Origin: Arachis hypogaea
Taxonomy: Eukaryota; Streptophyta; Magnoliopsida; Fabales; Fabaceae
Length of the DNA stretch: 64,000 bases
Assembly (NCBI RefSeq): GCF_003086295.3
Contig: NC_092053.1
Span: 88,260,745 to 88,324,744, forward strand
Direction of reading: 5' to 3'
Positions within the stretch are counted from its first letter, which is position 1. The number at the start of each line of letters is the position of its first letter. The translations under genes were made by a program, and so were the position numbers. The notes beneath the pieces are model-generated. The model ran no database searches. It saw only the letters and a list, made by a program, of their open reading frames with translations, and was not told the origin of the DNA. Shown piece by piece: positions 37,681-50,060 of the stretch.

Positions 37681-39849
37681 ATTCTTGTAGTGCACCATAT
37701 CCCCCTTTTTCCCCAAACAAACGGCAACAGAAGGAGAAAAAACAAAGAAAGAAAGAAACATTAAGGGTAGAGAGTAGAGAACGGGAGACAGAGGAGAGGG
37801 AGGAGAAGAAGGGGACGCGCCGGCGTGGTGGGTCTTGCCGTCGCCGTTGCCGTGCCCAAGCCAATCACCGTCGAGTCACTGAAAGGGAGAGAAAGAGCTC
37901 GTGAGGAAGAAGGAAGGAGGCGTGCGAGGAGAACGGCGACGGAAGAGGAGGAAGACGCTGCCCTGCATCTTTTTGTCACCGCCACCGTCACCCTTATCAC
38001 GAACCGATATTGTCATCGTCACGGTGGGTTGGCGCCACCGTCGAACCTGCCGCTGTTGCCGAGAGGAAACCCGTCGCTGTTCATGCCTCCATCACACCAG
38101 ATCCGTTGATGCCACTGATGGCAAAGAAAGAGAGAGAGAGGCATGAGATGATTGGAGGAGCGAAGAGCCGCTGTGTGTCGCCGTGCCTTGCGTCCGCTGC
38201 CTCTGCCGCCGAAAACCGCCGCTGAATCCTCTACCTTCGTAAGCTCTAACCTTGCTTCTAAATCTCCCTGTTCGTTAAGTCTGTTATTACCGTGAGCGTG
38301 TTGATGAGGTTGTTTGTGCTAGGTTTATGGTTACCACGAGTTTTCTGTTGTACACCACCACCAGAGCTGCCGCTATACGTGACTCAGTTATTTCCTCTCG
38401 CTTACGGTAAGCGTTTCCGTTTCGAAAAGCCATTTAGTCACTATTTTGTTACCTTACGCTGAGGTTTTGCAGTGTTAATTGCTATAATATTGAGTTTTTA
38501 TTATTATATGCTGTGATTAGGGTTGCTGTGGTGGTTGCGGAAGTGGGTTGGAGTTGAGGTTGCGGCTGCCGTGGTTACAAGCCGAGAAGAAGGGGTTTTG
38601 ATGCGCTCTATAGTTTTCGAGTTTCAACGAGTTGAGGTAGGTTTTTCTAAAAATTTATTTTATATTATAGATTTGTTATAAATAGATATTGGTGTGAAAA
38701 ATATACTTTTGTGATTAGGATTTTCTTGTGGATGTGGTTGTTTGCAGGACTGAATTACTAATTGCTTGATTGCTTGAGTGGTATGCGGTTGTGGATAAGA
38801 AATTAGTTTGAAAAGTTATTTAGTTGATTATTATGAAAAGTGGTTTTTTTTGGTTTTGAAGATAATTTGATAATGTAAATGAATCGGCTTTGAAAATGAT
38901 TTGAGATATGAAAATGAATTGATTTTGGAAGCCGTTTGATTTTGAATTAGTTTGATTCTACAAATGATTTAATATTTGAGCTGGTTTGATTTTAAAAAAG
39001 ATTTATTATTGGAATTGGTTCAATTTGAAAATAATTTGATATTAGAACTGGTTGGATTCTGGAAAATGATTGAGATTTGGAAATGCTTGAGAAGGGTTTG
39101 AGGAATGTTTGGAGGGGACCCAAAAAGGGTGGCAGAGTCCGAGTTTTAGAGGAGATGCTGGCAAAATTTTATATAAATTTGAAACTTCATTTGAAGTAAC
39201 TATTTAAAAGATTTGGTTTTAAAGATTATATATTTTAAGTTTAATTTATTTAGAAAAGAATCAATTATGTTTTGAATTGGTATTGTTGATGAACAAAATG
39301 GGAGGATGGATGATGATGATTGAATTTGAATGAAGGATGATGAGGAATGATTTTAAAGTATTGAATGAATGTAGAAATGAGATATCAATTGATGATGATA
39401 ATGAATTAAAAATATATAAGACTTACGAAATTGATACAAATTGTTAACCTTCTATACGTAAGATGTGACCGAAAACTTCAACTCCCCGGGCTCCCCCATG
39501 GGCATATATATATATATATATGAATTTGAGCTTGGGGATTTGTCTCTCTCCATGGATGAGCTTAGAATTTTTTCTATGGATATTATTGAGCTTGGGGATG
39601 CGCATACAGGGGGATTGTCCAATGGTTAGCTACCAGGACACACTACAAAATTGTTATATAATTGTGGGTATTTTTTAGTGAGAGTTTTTAAAAACCTCCA
39701 TAATATATTTTATTTATGACAATTTGATAAACTCCCACAAAATAACTAACAATAAAACTCATTGTTACCACTTAAACTATCAAATAATTATAACTCTTTT
39801 CAAAATACAAGAGAACACTTGAAGAGAAACAACAGAGGATGAGAGCTCA

Positions 39850-40140
39850 CTGAAACCCTAAGACTGCGATAGCCATCTCCACCGCCATCTCCGCCGCCTT
39901 CGTCGCCTCCTCCGCCATTGCTGACGTCGTCACTACTAAATTTCATCTCCTTTATGCTGTTGCTAGAAAGCTACTGAGATCGAGCCAAGACACCTCCTTT
40001 ATCAACGCGTTGCTAGATTTTGTCGCAATGTCAAAGCCTCTAAGAACAAGATAAAGCACCTCTTCTGTCAACTCTCCTCCGCCAATGACTCCCGTGTTCT
40101 CCATCGGCATTCTCTCGCTTGTGCATGCTCTCCTTCGTTC
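39850..40140 (+). other. GC-rich exon-like or leader stretch in CACTA2
   Basis: Rich in CCGCCATCTCCGCC-type repeats, followed by a possible frame around 39945-40050 (RKLLRSSQDTSF). A first exon or leader of a captured gene is possible; identity unknown. Confidence 0.3.
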
Positions 40141-40706
40141 CACTCATTCTCAATTTTCGGTTCTCTTTCTCTTTTTACTTTTTATTCATTTTCTTTGTTT
40201 TTCATTCTCAGATTCTGAATGCTTTGCTATATGATATAACATTCAATGAGTTTTATTATCTCTTAATTGATGAACATTGTTTCAAATTCGCAAGCACTCC
40301 AAGTGTTTGATGAATTGTTTATTCTCTTAATCGTTGTATTAATTCTTGTTCGGTGAAATGATACTATGTCTTAGTTGCTCCCTGTAAATTAAATCTGATC
40401 ATATCATAGATTAGACTCTCCTGATAATAGCATTTTCCCTATTTCATGTCATACTACAAGTGGCAGCAACTATACTATATATTTGGCCACTATATATTTA
40501 CAAGCAATGAATTTAGTATTTCATTGTAATAAATTTTTTGTTTGATCTATTCAAGTTCAATTCCCTGAGTATATTGTGATCTTTTCAGGTTCTTGTAGTG
40601 TTATAGTATATATAGGAAGTTTTCTTTGTTATTCTTGTTTATAGTTTTGATTAAGTAGATTGAATATTACATCCTAAGAACTTTTCTTTACAACATTATT
40701 AGACAG

Positions 40707-40781
40707 GTAGCTGATGTTACTAGAAAGCATAGGGGGATCAGTGCTAATAATGAAGTCGCATATTTTGGTTCATTTTTTGAG
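40707..40781 (+). pseudogene. Captured exon, unidentified gene
   Basis: 75 bp between an acceptor (AGACAG) and a donor (GTGAGT), 25 codons open: begins VADVTRKHRGIS and ends AYFGSFFE. Its conserved look and clean splice sites suggest a captured exon. I do not recognise the parent gene. It may belong with the TPR exon 350 bp downstream. Confidence 0.5.
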
Positions 40782-41127
40782 GTGAGTATTCTTGTTCTCA
40801 ATGTTATCATCTTTTGAGGTGAGTCATCATTGCTTCTAAGAAATTTATTCACTCCATTATCTTTGCAGTAAGTTTCTATAATTTACCTCTATAAATAATC
40901 CTAAGCTTGGATAATTATGAAAGCTCTGTGATGATTGATTTTCTTGTCATGAAGACAAACAACTTTTGCTTATAATCCAAAGTCCAAATATCATGAGTCT
41001 GCTTCATATGAAGCTCCTTCTAACTTAGGTTCAGATTCTTGCATATTCTATAATTCCTTGGATCTAGTAGCTTTGCAGAATTTTATTATTTATTGATATT
41101 AATTACCTGTCTTTTCTTTTCCCACAG

Positions 41128-41197
41128 AATGTCAAAGTGTATTTTAGAAGAGGTAGAGCTAGAGAGATGCTTGGCTACTATACCGATGCAATTGATG
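41128..41197 (+). pseudogene. Captured TPR exon, Toc64/OM64-like
   Basis: 70 bp from acceptor CCACAG to donor GTAAGA, coding NVKVYFRRGRAREMLGYYTD and following residues. KAYFRRGxAREMLGxYxxAID is the third TPR-type helix pair of plant Toc64/OM64-like import receptors and related co-chaperones, as I remember them. The source family is an inference from one exon; other TPR proteins are possible. Confidence 0.5.
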
Positions 41198-41388
41198 GTA
41201 AGATCCTTCATTCAGTTTAGACTTGTGTGCGACAAGTATCTGCACAGGCTACTTTTCTTTGTTTACATCTTTGTTCGATTGTTGCTCTTATTTTCATATG
41301 AAAGTTTTAGAATTTTCCATGATCTATCCATGATCTATCCAAACTATTCAGTATCATTCATTTTTTCGTCTTTGTCAAATGGAGTGCT

Positions 41389-42887
41389 TAATAAACCCCT
41401 ATTTTATGATTTATCTTGTGCTCAATTGAGTGTTTTTATTAATTCTTCACCCACTTATTCATATGAATTGCATGGTTTTACTATTCCTTCCTTATTTTAT
41501 GATATATGTGAAAACATGTTTCCTATGCTTTAAAATATTAATTTTAATTATCCTTTATTACCATTCGATGCCGTGATTTGTGTGTTAAGTATTTTCAGGG
41601 TTCAAAGGGCAGGAATGGCTTATAGGACAAAAAGGAAACATCCAAAAATGAAAGAAAAGCACAAAAATGGAGTTTTGAAGAAAAAGGCAGCGACGCACAC
41701 GCGTGGACGATGCGGATGCGTGCCTCGCGCGAAATGGCAGTGCGCGTACGCGTAGACGATGCGGACTCGTGCCTAGAGCAGAACACAACTGACGCACACG
41801 CGTGACCGATGCGTACGCGTGACACAGAAAAACCCCAAATGACGCGAACGCGCGACCCACACGCATGCGTGACGGACGCCACGTGCAAAAAATTACAGAA
41901 GTCACCCCCAGCGATTTCTGGACCCTTTTTCGGCCCAAATCCAAGCCCAGAAACACAGAATATAAGCCAGAGAATGAGGGAATCAACAACAACAATTCAT
42001 ACAACTTTCATAATTCACAATTTTAGGTTTTAGATGTAGTTTTAGAGAGAAAGAGGTTCTCTCCTCTCTCTTAGGTTTTAGGATTAGGATTTCTCTTAAT
42101 TTTAGGATTGCTTCTTCTCAATTCCAGGTTCAATGTTCTTTTAATTTATGTTTCTCTTCTACTTTTATATGCTTTAATGCTTTTACTTGTTAATTACTTA
42201 TATTGCCAAATTGACTTATGAATCTTTCCATGTTAGATTTGAATATTCTATTTAATATAATTTGAGGTATTTCAGATTTATGATTGTTTTATTCTATTTA
42301 TGATGCTTTCAATTTAATTTAGATTTTTTTTCCTTTTGGTTTTGGTTAAGTAATTGGTAACACTTGAGTTATCAGACTTAGCAGTTGATTGAAAATTGGA
42401 ATTCTCGCTGATTGATTTGGATCGCTCTAAAGCTAGTCTATCCACAGGAGTTGACTAGGACTTAAGGATCAAATTGATTGGTCCACTTGACCTTCCTTTA
42501 TTTAGTAAGGGTTAACTAAGTGGGAGCGATAAACAATTCTCATCACACCTGATAAGGATAACCAGGATGGGATTTCCAGTTCTTAATACCTTGCCAAGAG
42601 TTTTCATAATTATTAATTTATTTTTCTTGTCATTTAATTTACTTGTTCTTTAATTCAAAAAATCCAAAAACACACCTTTTTCCATAACCAATAATAATTC
42701 ATACTTCCCTGCAATTCCTTGAGATACAACCCGAGGTCTAAATACTTCAGTTATAAATTTTATTGGGTTTGCTTAAGTGACAACCAAAACTTTTGTACGA
42801 AAAGATTTTAGTTGGTTTAGAAACTATACTTGCAACGCGATTATAATTTAATAAAAATTTCTTTACCGGCAAGAATCCAGATCGTCA
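41389..42887 (+). mobile_element. Solo LTR, family C, plus strand, inside CACTA2
   Basis: 1499 bp, starts TAATAAACCCC (canonical TG mutated) and ends ATCGTCA, with duplication GTGCT at 41384-41388 and 42888-42892. It matches the minus-strand LTR at 1-906. ACGCG-rich stretch at 41690-41880. The end (TTTACCGGCAAGAATCC) is typical of gypsy LTRs in this genome type. Confidence 0.88.
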
Positions 42888-43468
42888 GTGCTTCTGGTTG
42901 TTGTAAACACTGTGGTTTTGTTAATATTTATTTGAACACTTGAAGCACTGATAAATTAAAAACGGGCTTACTTCTATGTCTAGCTTTTAGATTTGTTTTT
43001 TGTATCCATCATCCATATTATAGTTTGTCCTTTTGCATTTGGTCAATGACTTGATGGTCTTCCTAGAATTAGTTATTATGACATAGCAAGTTGGACAGCA
43101 ACACTTTCTCATGACGTGCATTAGGAATTTCCCAAAACACCACATGTCTAATTGTTTTTGCATGCCTTAAAACTTTGCCAACTAGTTTCGTCTTCTTGAG
43201 CCTAATTTGAATGGTGTGGGATCCCAAACCAGAATTAATTCTGATGGTGTGTGTCTATTTGCAACAATCAATGCATGACCTTGCTAGAATGGTTAAACTT
43301 AAACAGTTGCTCTACCTTGAGCATTGAATATGATGCAAAAATTACATTTGTTCAATTTTTAAGTTGAATGTCCTTTTTTTTCTTGCTTGAATATGTTTGA
43401 TTAATTTTTAATTACAGTTTGAAGTCTCCTCTTCTTCTATCCAGGAGCTTATGGAATAATTTTTTTAG

Positions 43469-43566
43469 CACTGAACAACTTGTCTATTGAACAATGTGAC
43501 AACTTGGAACTATTCAGAGAAGAAATCATAGATGAACAAACAAAGCCTGCCCTTTTTCCTGAAACG
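43469..43566 (+). pseudogene. Captured NBS-LRR exon (LRR part)
   Basis: Follows a T-rich acceptor (TTTTTTTAG) and ends at a GTAATA donor. The frame (LNNLSIEQCDNLELFREE and on to FPET) has the spacing of CNL-type leucine-rich repeats. It stands upstream of a second LRR exon at 44011 with an intron between, as in RPS2-like legume resistance genes that have small LRR exons. Confidence 0.6.
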
Positions 43567-44010
43567 GTAATAACAATACCTTCAAACTCTTATTTCTATT
43601 GTTATGTCATAATAGCAGAAGAAGAATAAATTAGAATAAAATAAAATTGATTAGATTTAATGGGCGTGGTTGTAAATTAAACTCATTTACATTATCATCA
43701 AATAAAAATATAATGTCTCTGGGTTTGATAGAAGATTATGGGTCTAAGATGGGTATATATTATCTTATGCTCTATTATTAATTACTAGGGACATGTTTTG
43801 TTTATTCCTTTTTGGATTTAACCTTTAACCATTGAAAAAAAAATAAAATAAAATATTTTTCATGATCGGATAAAATTTTACAAAGTCAACATATCATCAC
43901 GACTAAACCCCAATTAAAATGGCGTAGAATACGTGCATGAATTTGCATTTTGATATATTTAACTTTATGCATGCTAAATTAATTTTTCTGTCATGATTTA
44001 TTCCATGTAG

Positions 44011-44418
44011 GTACTGAACAATTTGAAGTCAATTCAAATTAAGTCAAGACATGCAACGTCATCGACTAACTATAATTATCGAAGGGATAATCTAGAAGAG
44101 CTTCAATTATCCAGACTGAAGGATACTAAAATTCTGTATTCTTTCCTTTATAGCAATCCTAATATGAAGAATCTATGCTTGAATAATGGTTCTTTTCGAG
44201 AATTGGCGCCTCTTGAAAGGCTTGCTAAGATTGAAAGCTTAGGAGTTGTTCCACAGCTGAAAAGCTTGAAGCTAACAAATCTACCTTATCTTAAGAACAT
44301 TGGCTTCGAAAGAAACCCAATTCTTCAAAGGATAGAGTCATTGGTTTTTCAAAGAAAGAGCTCCTGGATGGAACCTTTGGATGGGTTTAACATCTTATTT
44401 TTTGCTGTAAATAATTAA
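44011..44418 (+). pseudogene. Captured NBS-LRR exon (C-terminal LRRs)
   Basis: Acceptor CCATGTAG, then an open frame to a stop at 44418: repeated L-x-x-L units (NLEELQLSRLKDTKILY, MKNLCLNNGSFRELAPLERL, LKSLKLTNLPYLKNIGF). The pattern is that of C-terminal LRRs of plant CC-NBS-LRR disease resistance proteins (At4g27190/RPS2-like). NB-ARC and CC parts are absent. Because the fragment sits inside a CACTA transposon it is a captured piece, not a functional immune receptor. Confidence 0.75.
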
Positions 44419-44497
44419 AATAATTCCTGTTTATTTTGTTTTTCATACTTTCAAAAACTAATTGAATGAAGAATGTTCTGCTGGATCTTTATTTCAA

Positions 44498-45607
44498 GGT
44501 GCACTTGAGTTGCCATTTCTAGCACTTCTCTTGGTCATCCTTTCCCCTTATGAGGTCATGAGATTTAGGTAAGCACTTTTGAGATCTCCTTCTGCGTTCT
44601 TTTGTGCATTCCTATGGAAGCTTCTTTTTTGTTAATTTTGTGATTTCTTCTACATTAATTTAGTTTGATTGATTACTTCTCTGATTTCGGATTTAGCTTG
44701 TTACTTTTGCGATTATTTAGTGACTTGATGGCGATACAATTAGTGTTGATATTTTTGCTTATCCTGGTTTGATTCTGATTTTTATGTTGAAATAGGCATA
44801 TGGATAAGCAGAATGAGATCCTTACAGAAGCCTACAGATCAATGCTCCATGAATTGCAAAAACTTCAGGTTTTTTGCTTGGCACTACCCCTGAATTTTCG
44901 CTATGTTTTTTTACTTATATTTTTTACTATTTTAGCTATTCTCTTTAAAATAGAAATTACATTCTTCATTTAGATAGTCCTAGTTTGATGCATTTTTCAG
45001 TAACAAATAACAAATGTGATGTTAGCAAGAGAGAAAGTACTTTCTAGTATCTATTGGGATTGTGATACTTATTTCTGGTGGCATGTATCAATGAATTTTC
45101 GAATAATGATTTATTTTTCTGTGTGACATGTTTGCATTAATTCATCAATACTAATTCATCACTAAGTTATGGAGTTCTATTTAATAGGTCGAAGAAGAAA
45201 TGCTTATGCACAAGCTCTATGATGTTATGTCAGCTCATGGTCTAACTAAAAAGGTATATTGATCACTCATCTCATCTCATCTCATTTCTTCCATAAGAAT
45301 CTCATTCTGCTTATCCTCTCCCCTGAAGAATGCAAGGTTAGGTTCCTTTTTCAGATTCTCTTGTTCGCTTCTTTCCTTCCCTTCCCTTGATTTATACTCT
45401 TTCACTACTACCACTTGTGTTTTTCTTTTCTGGTCAAATGGTTTCTACTGCTAAATAAGGAGAGTGATTTCTCAAAATTTCATTATTGAAATGATTCAAT
45501 GTAAGGGGAAATGTTTCACTTTTTAATCTATTTTATCCTTTTTTATCTTTTAACAGGATGTTCTGATGTATACTGCTAACCAGCGAAACATTCATTCTGT
45601 TGATGAG
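44498..45607 (+). pseudogene. Captured four-exon fragment of an unknown gene
   Basis: Four consecutive exons with consensus splice sites and compatible phases: about 44498-44568 (ends VILSPYEVMRF), 44796-44868 (HMDKQNEILTEAYRSM...), 45188-45253 (VEEEMLMHKLYDVMSAHG...) and 45557-45607 (DVLMYTANQRNIHSVDE). The joined frame has no stop, which suggests recent capture or constraint. The helical, charged sequence could be a coiled-coil protein. I do not recognise the family. Confidence 0.55.
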
Positions 45608-45968
45608 GTATATTCAAATGTGCTCCTTTCTTGCATGCCCTTACTTACTTGGCCTTGTACATAATCAGCTATTTTATTTTGATTTAAATCTCCTTCTCCC
45701 GGACTTTGTGTCCTTAGAAGAAAAGGGATAGAAGGGAAAACAGGAAATCATAATTGTCATCTTTGATAGTTACCTGATGGAAAACCATATTAATTCTTAA
45801 AAAGAATACTTACTTTAGGGTACCATTCTAAAGATTCCAGAATGCTAAAATGAAATAGTCAAGGATGTATTTGGTGCTTTCACTGATTTATGTCAAAATA
45901 TTATTTTGGTGAATTAGTCATATGAACTCATTTGATCTTCTTTACAATTTGTGTAACTGAATTATTAG

Positions 45969-46171
45969 TTCCGATTTGGATAATGAAAGACAAAGCGGAA
46001 AACATAGATACCTTTAAGCATATAGGAATGGAGGTGCTGGAAGGAATATTAGAAACCATATCAGAGCTTGAAAGCTTCAATATTTTCTCTGGTACTGTCG
46101 GATTGAACAGGCACAATCTAACAATTCACTCACTGGTTGAGACAGCCTTTAAGTTGCTGGAAAATAGGTGA
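45969..46171 (+). pseudogene. Captured terminal exon, unidentified
   Basis: Acceptor-like ATTATTAG followed by an open frame to a stop at 46171, including MKDKAENIDTFKHIGMEV and ending FKLLENR. It may be the last exon of the preceding unknown gene or of another gene. No domain recognised. Confidence 0.4.
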
Positions 46172-48590
46172 AGTAATACTTCACTTTTGAACCATATTGT
46201 AAAATCAGTAATCCATGTTAACCTTGAGCAAAAATTGTAAATTTGTAACACGGTACACTGTTGTTTGTTTTGTGTAAATGTGTATCATCCCACATTAATT
46301 TTGATTTTGGTTTTTGGTTCTGATGGTTATTTATTTATTTTTTCCCTCTAGATTTTGATTCTTCAGTCGAAGAATCAATACTTTGTTGATTTGTATCAGA
46401 AAGGACCAATTATTAATGAAAATCCAGGAGGAACACTTTTTAGTGTTATACTCCATGGCATCTATATTTATTAAATTTTGATATTAAAAAATAAAGTTTT
46501 AATTTGAGAGTATGTAAATGAGATGAGCTTAAGAATGTTTTGAAATTAAAAAAAAATAATTATAGGATTTGTGGAGGTTTGAAAATCTCACAAAAAAGTT
46601 AATTTTTGTTAAATTAAAAAATCAATTTGTGGGGGTTTTAAATTGTCACAAAAGTGATTTATAACTCCCACAAAAGTCTAATATAAAACTCTCACTAAAC
46701 ATACATAAAACCCCCCACTGAATAGATTGTGGAGGTTTTTAAAAACCTCCACAAAAGACCTCGTAGCACCTCAAATTTTGGGGGTTTTAGAAAGCTCCAC
46801 AAATAAGAGAAAAAACTGCCATAAATAAACCAAAACCTTGTAGTGACATGTCGGGTTAGCTGTATAACCGACAGATAAGCATAGGGCAGACATGCATCAT
46901 ATGCATTTGCATGCTTTGTTTGAGTGTGAATTTGTTTTGGTTTGCCTAATTGCTTAACTGTTATTAACTGCTATCTGAACTATTTGTTGTAACTGCTATC
47001 TATACCTATGCCTTCCTTGTCTGTTTTGCCTGTGTTTGCTCTGGTGTGGTACTTTTGTTGATTGAGTATTGGTGCTGGATTGATGATGGTGTTAATTGAT
47101 TTCGTGGTTGATTTCTGATTATGATTTAGAAAAGTATGAAATATCAAGCTAGTTCAGCATAGACTTAATGAACCTATGCTTGGAACAGGTTGGTCAACCA
47201 TACTGTTAGGAAACTTCTAAGATTTTTTTTATCTGAGAAGTGAGTTTAAATTTTTGGATAATTAACTGATTTGTTTTAAAAAAGTTTTGAATTTTTTATA
47301 GTTAAACCTTCGATTTTCAAAGGATTCATAAGACATCGATAATCCATGAGCTTGAAAATGATTTTCTTATCAAATATCTTCTTATGATAATTCTGAAACT
47401 TCGTGGTGAGACTGTGTGGTTAGGTTCTCACCCCCTACAACTTTATCTTTTCAGGAGATGGATGACGAGGCTCACGAAAAATTTTTATTACGTTTATTTT
47501 TATTACGTTTTGCTTATTCAATGTTGTTTTAGTTATTATTTATTTATCCCTCGCCATCAATATTATATTTCGTAAGAGGGATAGGAATTGCATGTTTTGT
47601 ATGTATATTATATTCATAAGCTACTTATGTAAGAACTTTTATGTCTATGCTTGTTTGTTTTCAAGATAAAGTATTTTTTTGACTTTTCAAAGAAAACAGC
47701 GATATAATTTCAAGTCAAAGGCTCCTATTTTATTATTAAGTATATGAAGTCGTTGTAATACTTCTTGCTATCAGACACTACAAGAAACATCGTTAAAATC
47801 AACGGCTAGGACGTCGATAATATTAAAATTCGATGGCAAAATGGACGGCGAAGGTGGTCGCTATTAAGCTTGTCGATTTTTCAAAATTCTAATAAAATCG
47901 ACGGCTTGCTTAGCCGTCGATAATAATTTAATATGGGTGTGAGAATTTTACATTCTTACTAAAATCAACAACATTGCCGTCGATATTATTATTTAAAATC
48001 GACGTCTTCGTTGTCGATAATTGTTTCAATAAAATCGACGCTCTTTGTGTCGATATTTAACTCAATAAAATCAACAATGCTTTCGTCTATAATATGCTTA
48101 ATAAAATCGACAATGACGCCGTCGATATTTGATTGAATAAAATCGACACATCTGCCTTCGATTTAATTATTTAGATTTGTCTATTTTAACTTTTAAAAAC
48201 GACAACCTTACCGTCGATTTTAATAGTTATATGTTTTAATTTTTTTTTCTATTTGAAAAATAGTAAACAGTTAATACAAATGAACTTTTAAATATAAAAA
48301 TAAAATTTATACAGAATATTAAATAACAAGACAAATAAACTTTTAAATATAAAAATAAAATTTATACTAAATATTAGATAATGAGTTTACAAACTTATCA
48401 AAATAATAAATACCCCTCTAATATAAAGGCTCAAGACAAGATAAATAACTAAACTTAGACTTATATTCATTTAAATTGCAATCCACTAATAATACAAAAT
48501 ATTCAAAGTAAAGTAATTAAATAACCTACTCATACTCGTCTAAGTAAAGTAATAATATAAAAATACAGCCTTTTTCACTTTTCTTTTTAA

Positions 48591-48839
48591 TTGTTTTTTG
48601 TTAAGAGAAAGGATAAAAATAGAAGCAAATATAAGCAAGAAAAAGACAAGCTTACTATAGCTATGCTCTTAACTCCGGATCCAGATAAAGAGATTGGACC
48701 AATTGAGCAGCTAGTGAACGAGTCAAGGCCAAAATCCTACACACCAACAAGAAATTATTCCGATATCTTCTTCCAGTATTACCAGAAAGAAAAAAGAGCA
48801 ATTGAAGCTTCCAAGATTCAACTATGTGAAGCTGAATAG
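48591..48839 (+). other. Small ORF in CACTA3, unrecognised
   Basis: 82 codons, lysine-rich start then a part reading LTPDPDKEIGPIEQL and ending in a helical charged tail. It has no similarity that I know. It may be a captured exon or chance; low weight. Confidence 0.25.
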
Positions 48840-49865
48840 TTTTCCTAATTTCGGAATACATATCCTATAAGCTAGTATACATTAAAGAATATAAAAGATA
48901 TGCATCAATAATCACGACTCATGACAAATTTTTGCCTTAGATGAAACCATGGTGCTGTTTAATGCCTATATACAAACACAGACATCATCTATGGATCTAC
49001 CCAAGCATTTCCTTACTTGACTTTTCTTTTCTCCCCAATTCTACTGGCTTATTTTCTAAAAACTTACAGAGAATACACAAACCAAAAGTGTGTCAAATAA
49101 TATGATCACATTACCTTGTGAATTGAAGTAAAAGAAGAACTGAAGCATTTTCAACTTGCAGATTGTACTTGCAGCATATGCAAAAGAGGGAGTGTGCCAC
49201 AACAGCGGCCTGGAAAAATAATATGCCAAATATAAAAAGTGAAACGCAACCTTTTAAACAGTGTGTTCTCTTTTAACACTGACTAACATTAGCAGCAACT
49301 AGTACCTTTTTCTCCTTCCTGGGATAAGAAGCTAAGGTCTAATTAAGCCAAATTAAAATTATTTGCTTAGTTATTATTAGGAAATAGGAGCTGTAAAATA
49401 GCTGGGGATGAGATGGCGCATAGCAATTTCTTAAGTAAAGTGTACATATTATAATTGAATAATTGTCATGAAAATTGATGCACAAGGTAAAGTCAACCTT
49501 TTGAGGAAGCATTACACAGATGCCAAGTTAATAAGCTCTTTTTGCCTTATAACTTGCAATTCAGTTTAGGTTGATGGGCAACTTACACGTAACTTCAACC
49601 AGTTTAGTAGTCCATGTTTCTCTGTCTTTTTTTCCTCCTGCAAAGAATCAATAGTTGTTTCAACATTTCCCTCTAGATTAACATATCAATATTTTTCTCA
49701 TTCAATATTAAATCCCGCCTCTTGTATGGAAGGTATGCCAGCTGTAAACATAGTTGATGATTAAAAACATGTAGGGAACAGGGATAACCAACAAAACAGA
49801 GAAAGAGTTTCCCTGTCTTTATAAGTTGAGAAAATATATAAACTGAGTATAAAAACAAGAAATAC

Positions 49866-50060
49866 CTCCTCTTCTCTGAAAGAATGTCTTTTACGAGGAC
49901 CAGGCCTATTAGGAAATCTGGTTGAATGTGATGTTTTTGTGGAGACCAAAATCAGTTTAGTCAGCCGTTGAATTCATCCTAACAAAGCAGCTTTAGCTTC
50001 TTCTTCTTGTTCCAATCGGGATTGCAACTTAACTTGACCATCCTCTAACTTTATCCGATC
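49866..50060 (-). pseudogene. Captured kinesin-7-like exon
   Basis: Minus-strand exon of exactly 65 codons between an acceptor (TATCTAATAG) and a donor (GAGGAG then GTATTT). It encodes coiled-coil DRIKLEDGQVKLQSRLEQEE, then IQRLTKLILVSTKTS and a basic tail. The LTKLILVSTK stretch after an E-rich helix is what I recall from plant KIN-7 (At2g21380-type) kinesins downstream of the motor. One TGA interrupts the middle. The motor domain is absent. It is a captured gene fragment. Confidence 0.65.

Larger units (their letters stand above)
30936..37692. mobile_element. CACTA1: non-autonomous CACTA transposon
   Basis: 6757 bp. Left end CACTTCAAGAAT, right end ATTCTTGTAGTG (reverse complement CACTACAAGAAT); one mismatch in the first 12. 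Duplication CAC at 30933-30935 and 37693-37695. Both ends carry subterminal repeats with GCTAATTTGTC/GACAAATTAGCGA. No TNP2-type transposase frame is visible, so it depends on another element. The interior includes exon-like pieces (33245-33370), GC-rich stretches (33690-34150, 35580-35800) and long AT-rich parts. Confidence 0.9.
39641..46845. mobile_element. CACTA2: gene-carrying CACTA transposon
   Basis: 7205 bp, CACTACAAAATTG to CAAAACCTTGTAGTG, duplication ACA at 39638-39640 and 46846-46848. Subterminal repeats contain AACCTCCACAA and its complement near both ends. The interior contains exons of several unrelated genes with splice sites in place: a TPR exon, NBS-LRR exons and a four-exon piece of an unknown gene. 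A family C solo LTR (41389-42887) sits inside; without it the element is about 5.7 kb. No transposase frame is seen. Retained introns show that the pieces were copied from genomic DNA, not from mRNA. Confidence 0.88.

Noticed and set aside
30936..37692. TNP2-type transposase in the CACTA elements
   Set aside because: No frame in any of the three CACTA elements shows transposase motifs; all are treated as non-autonomous.
44011..44418. Functional disease-resistance gene
   Set aside because: Only LRR exons exist, without CC or NB-ARC, and they are enclosed by CACTA ends.
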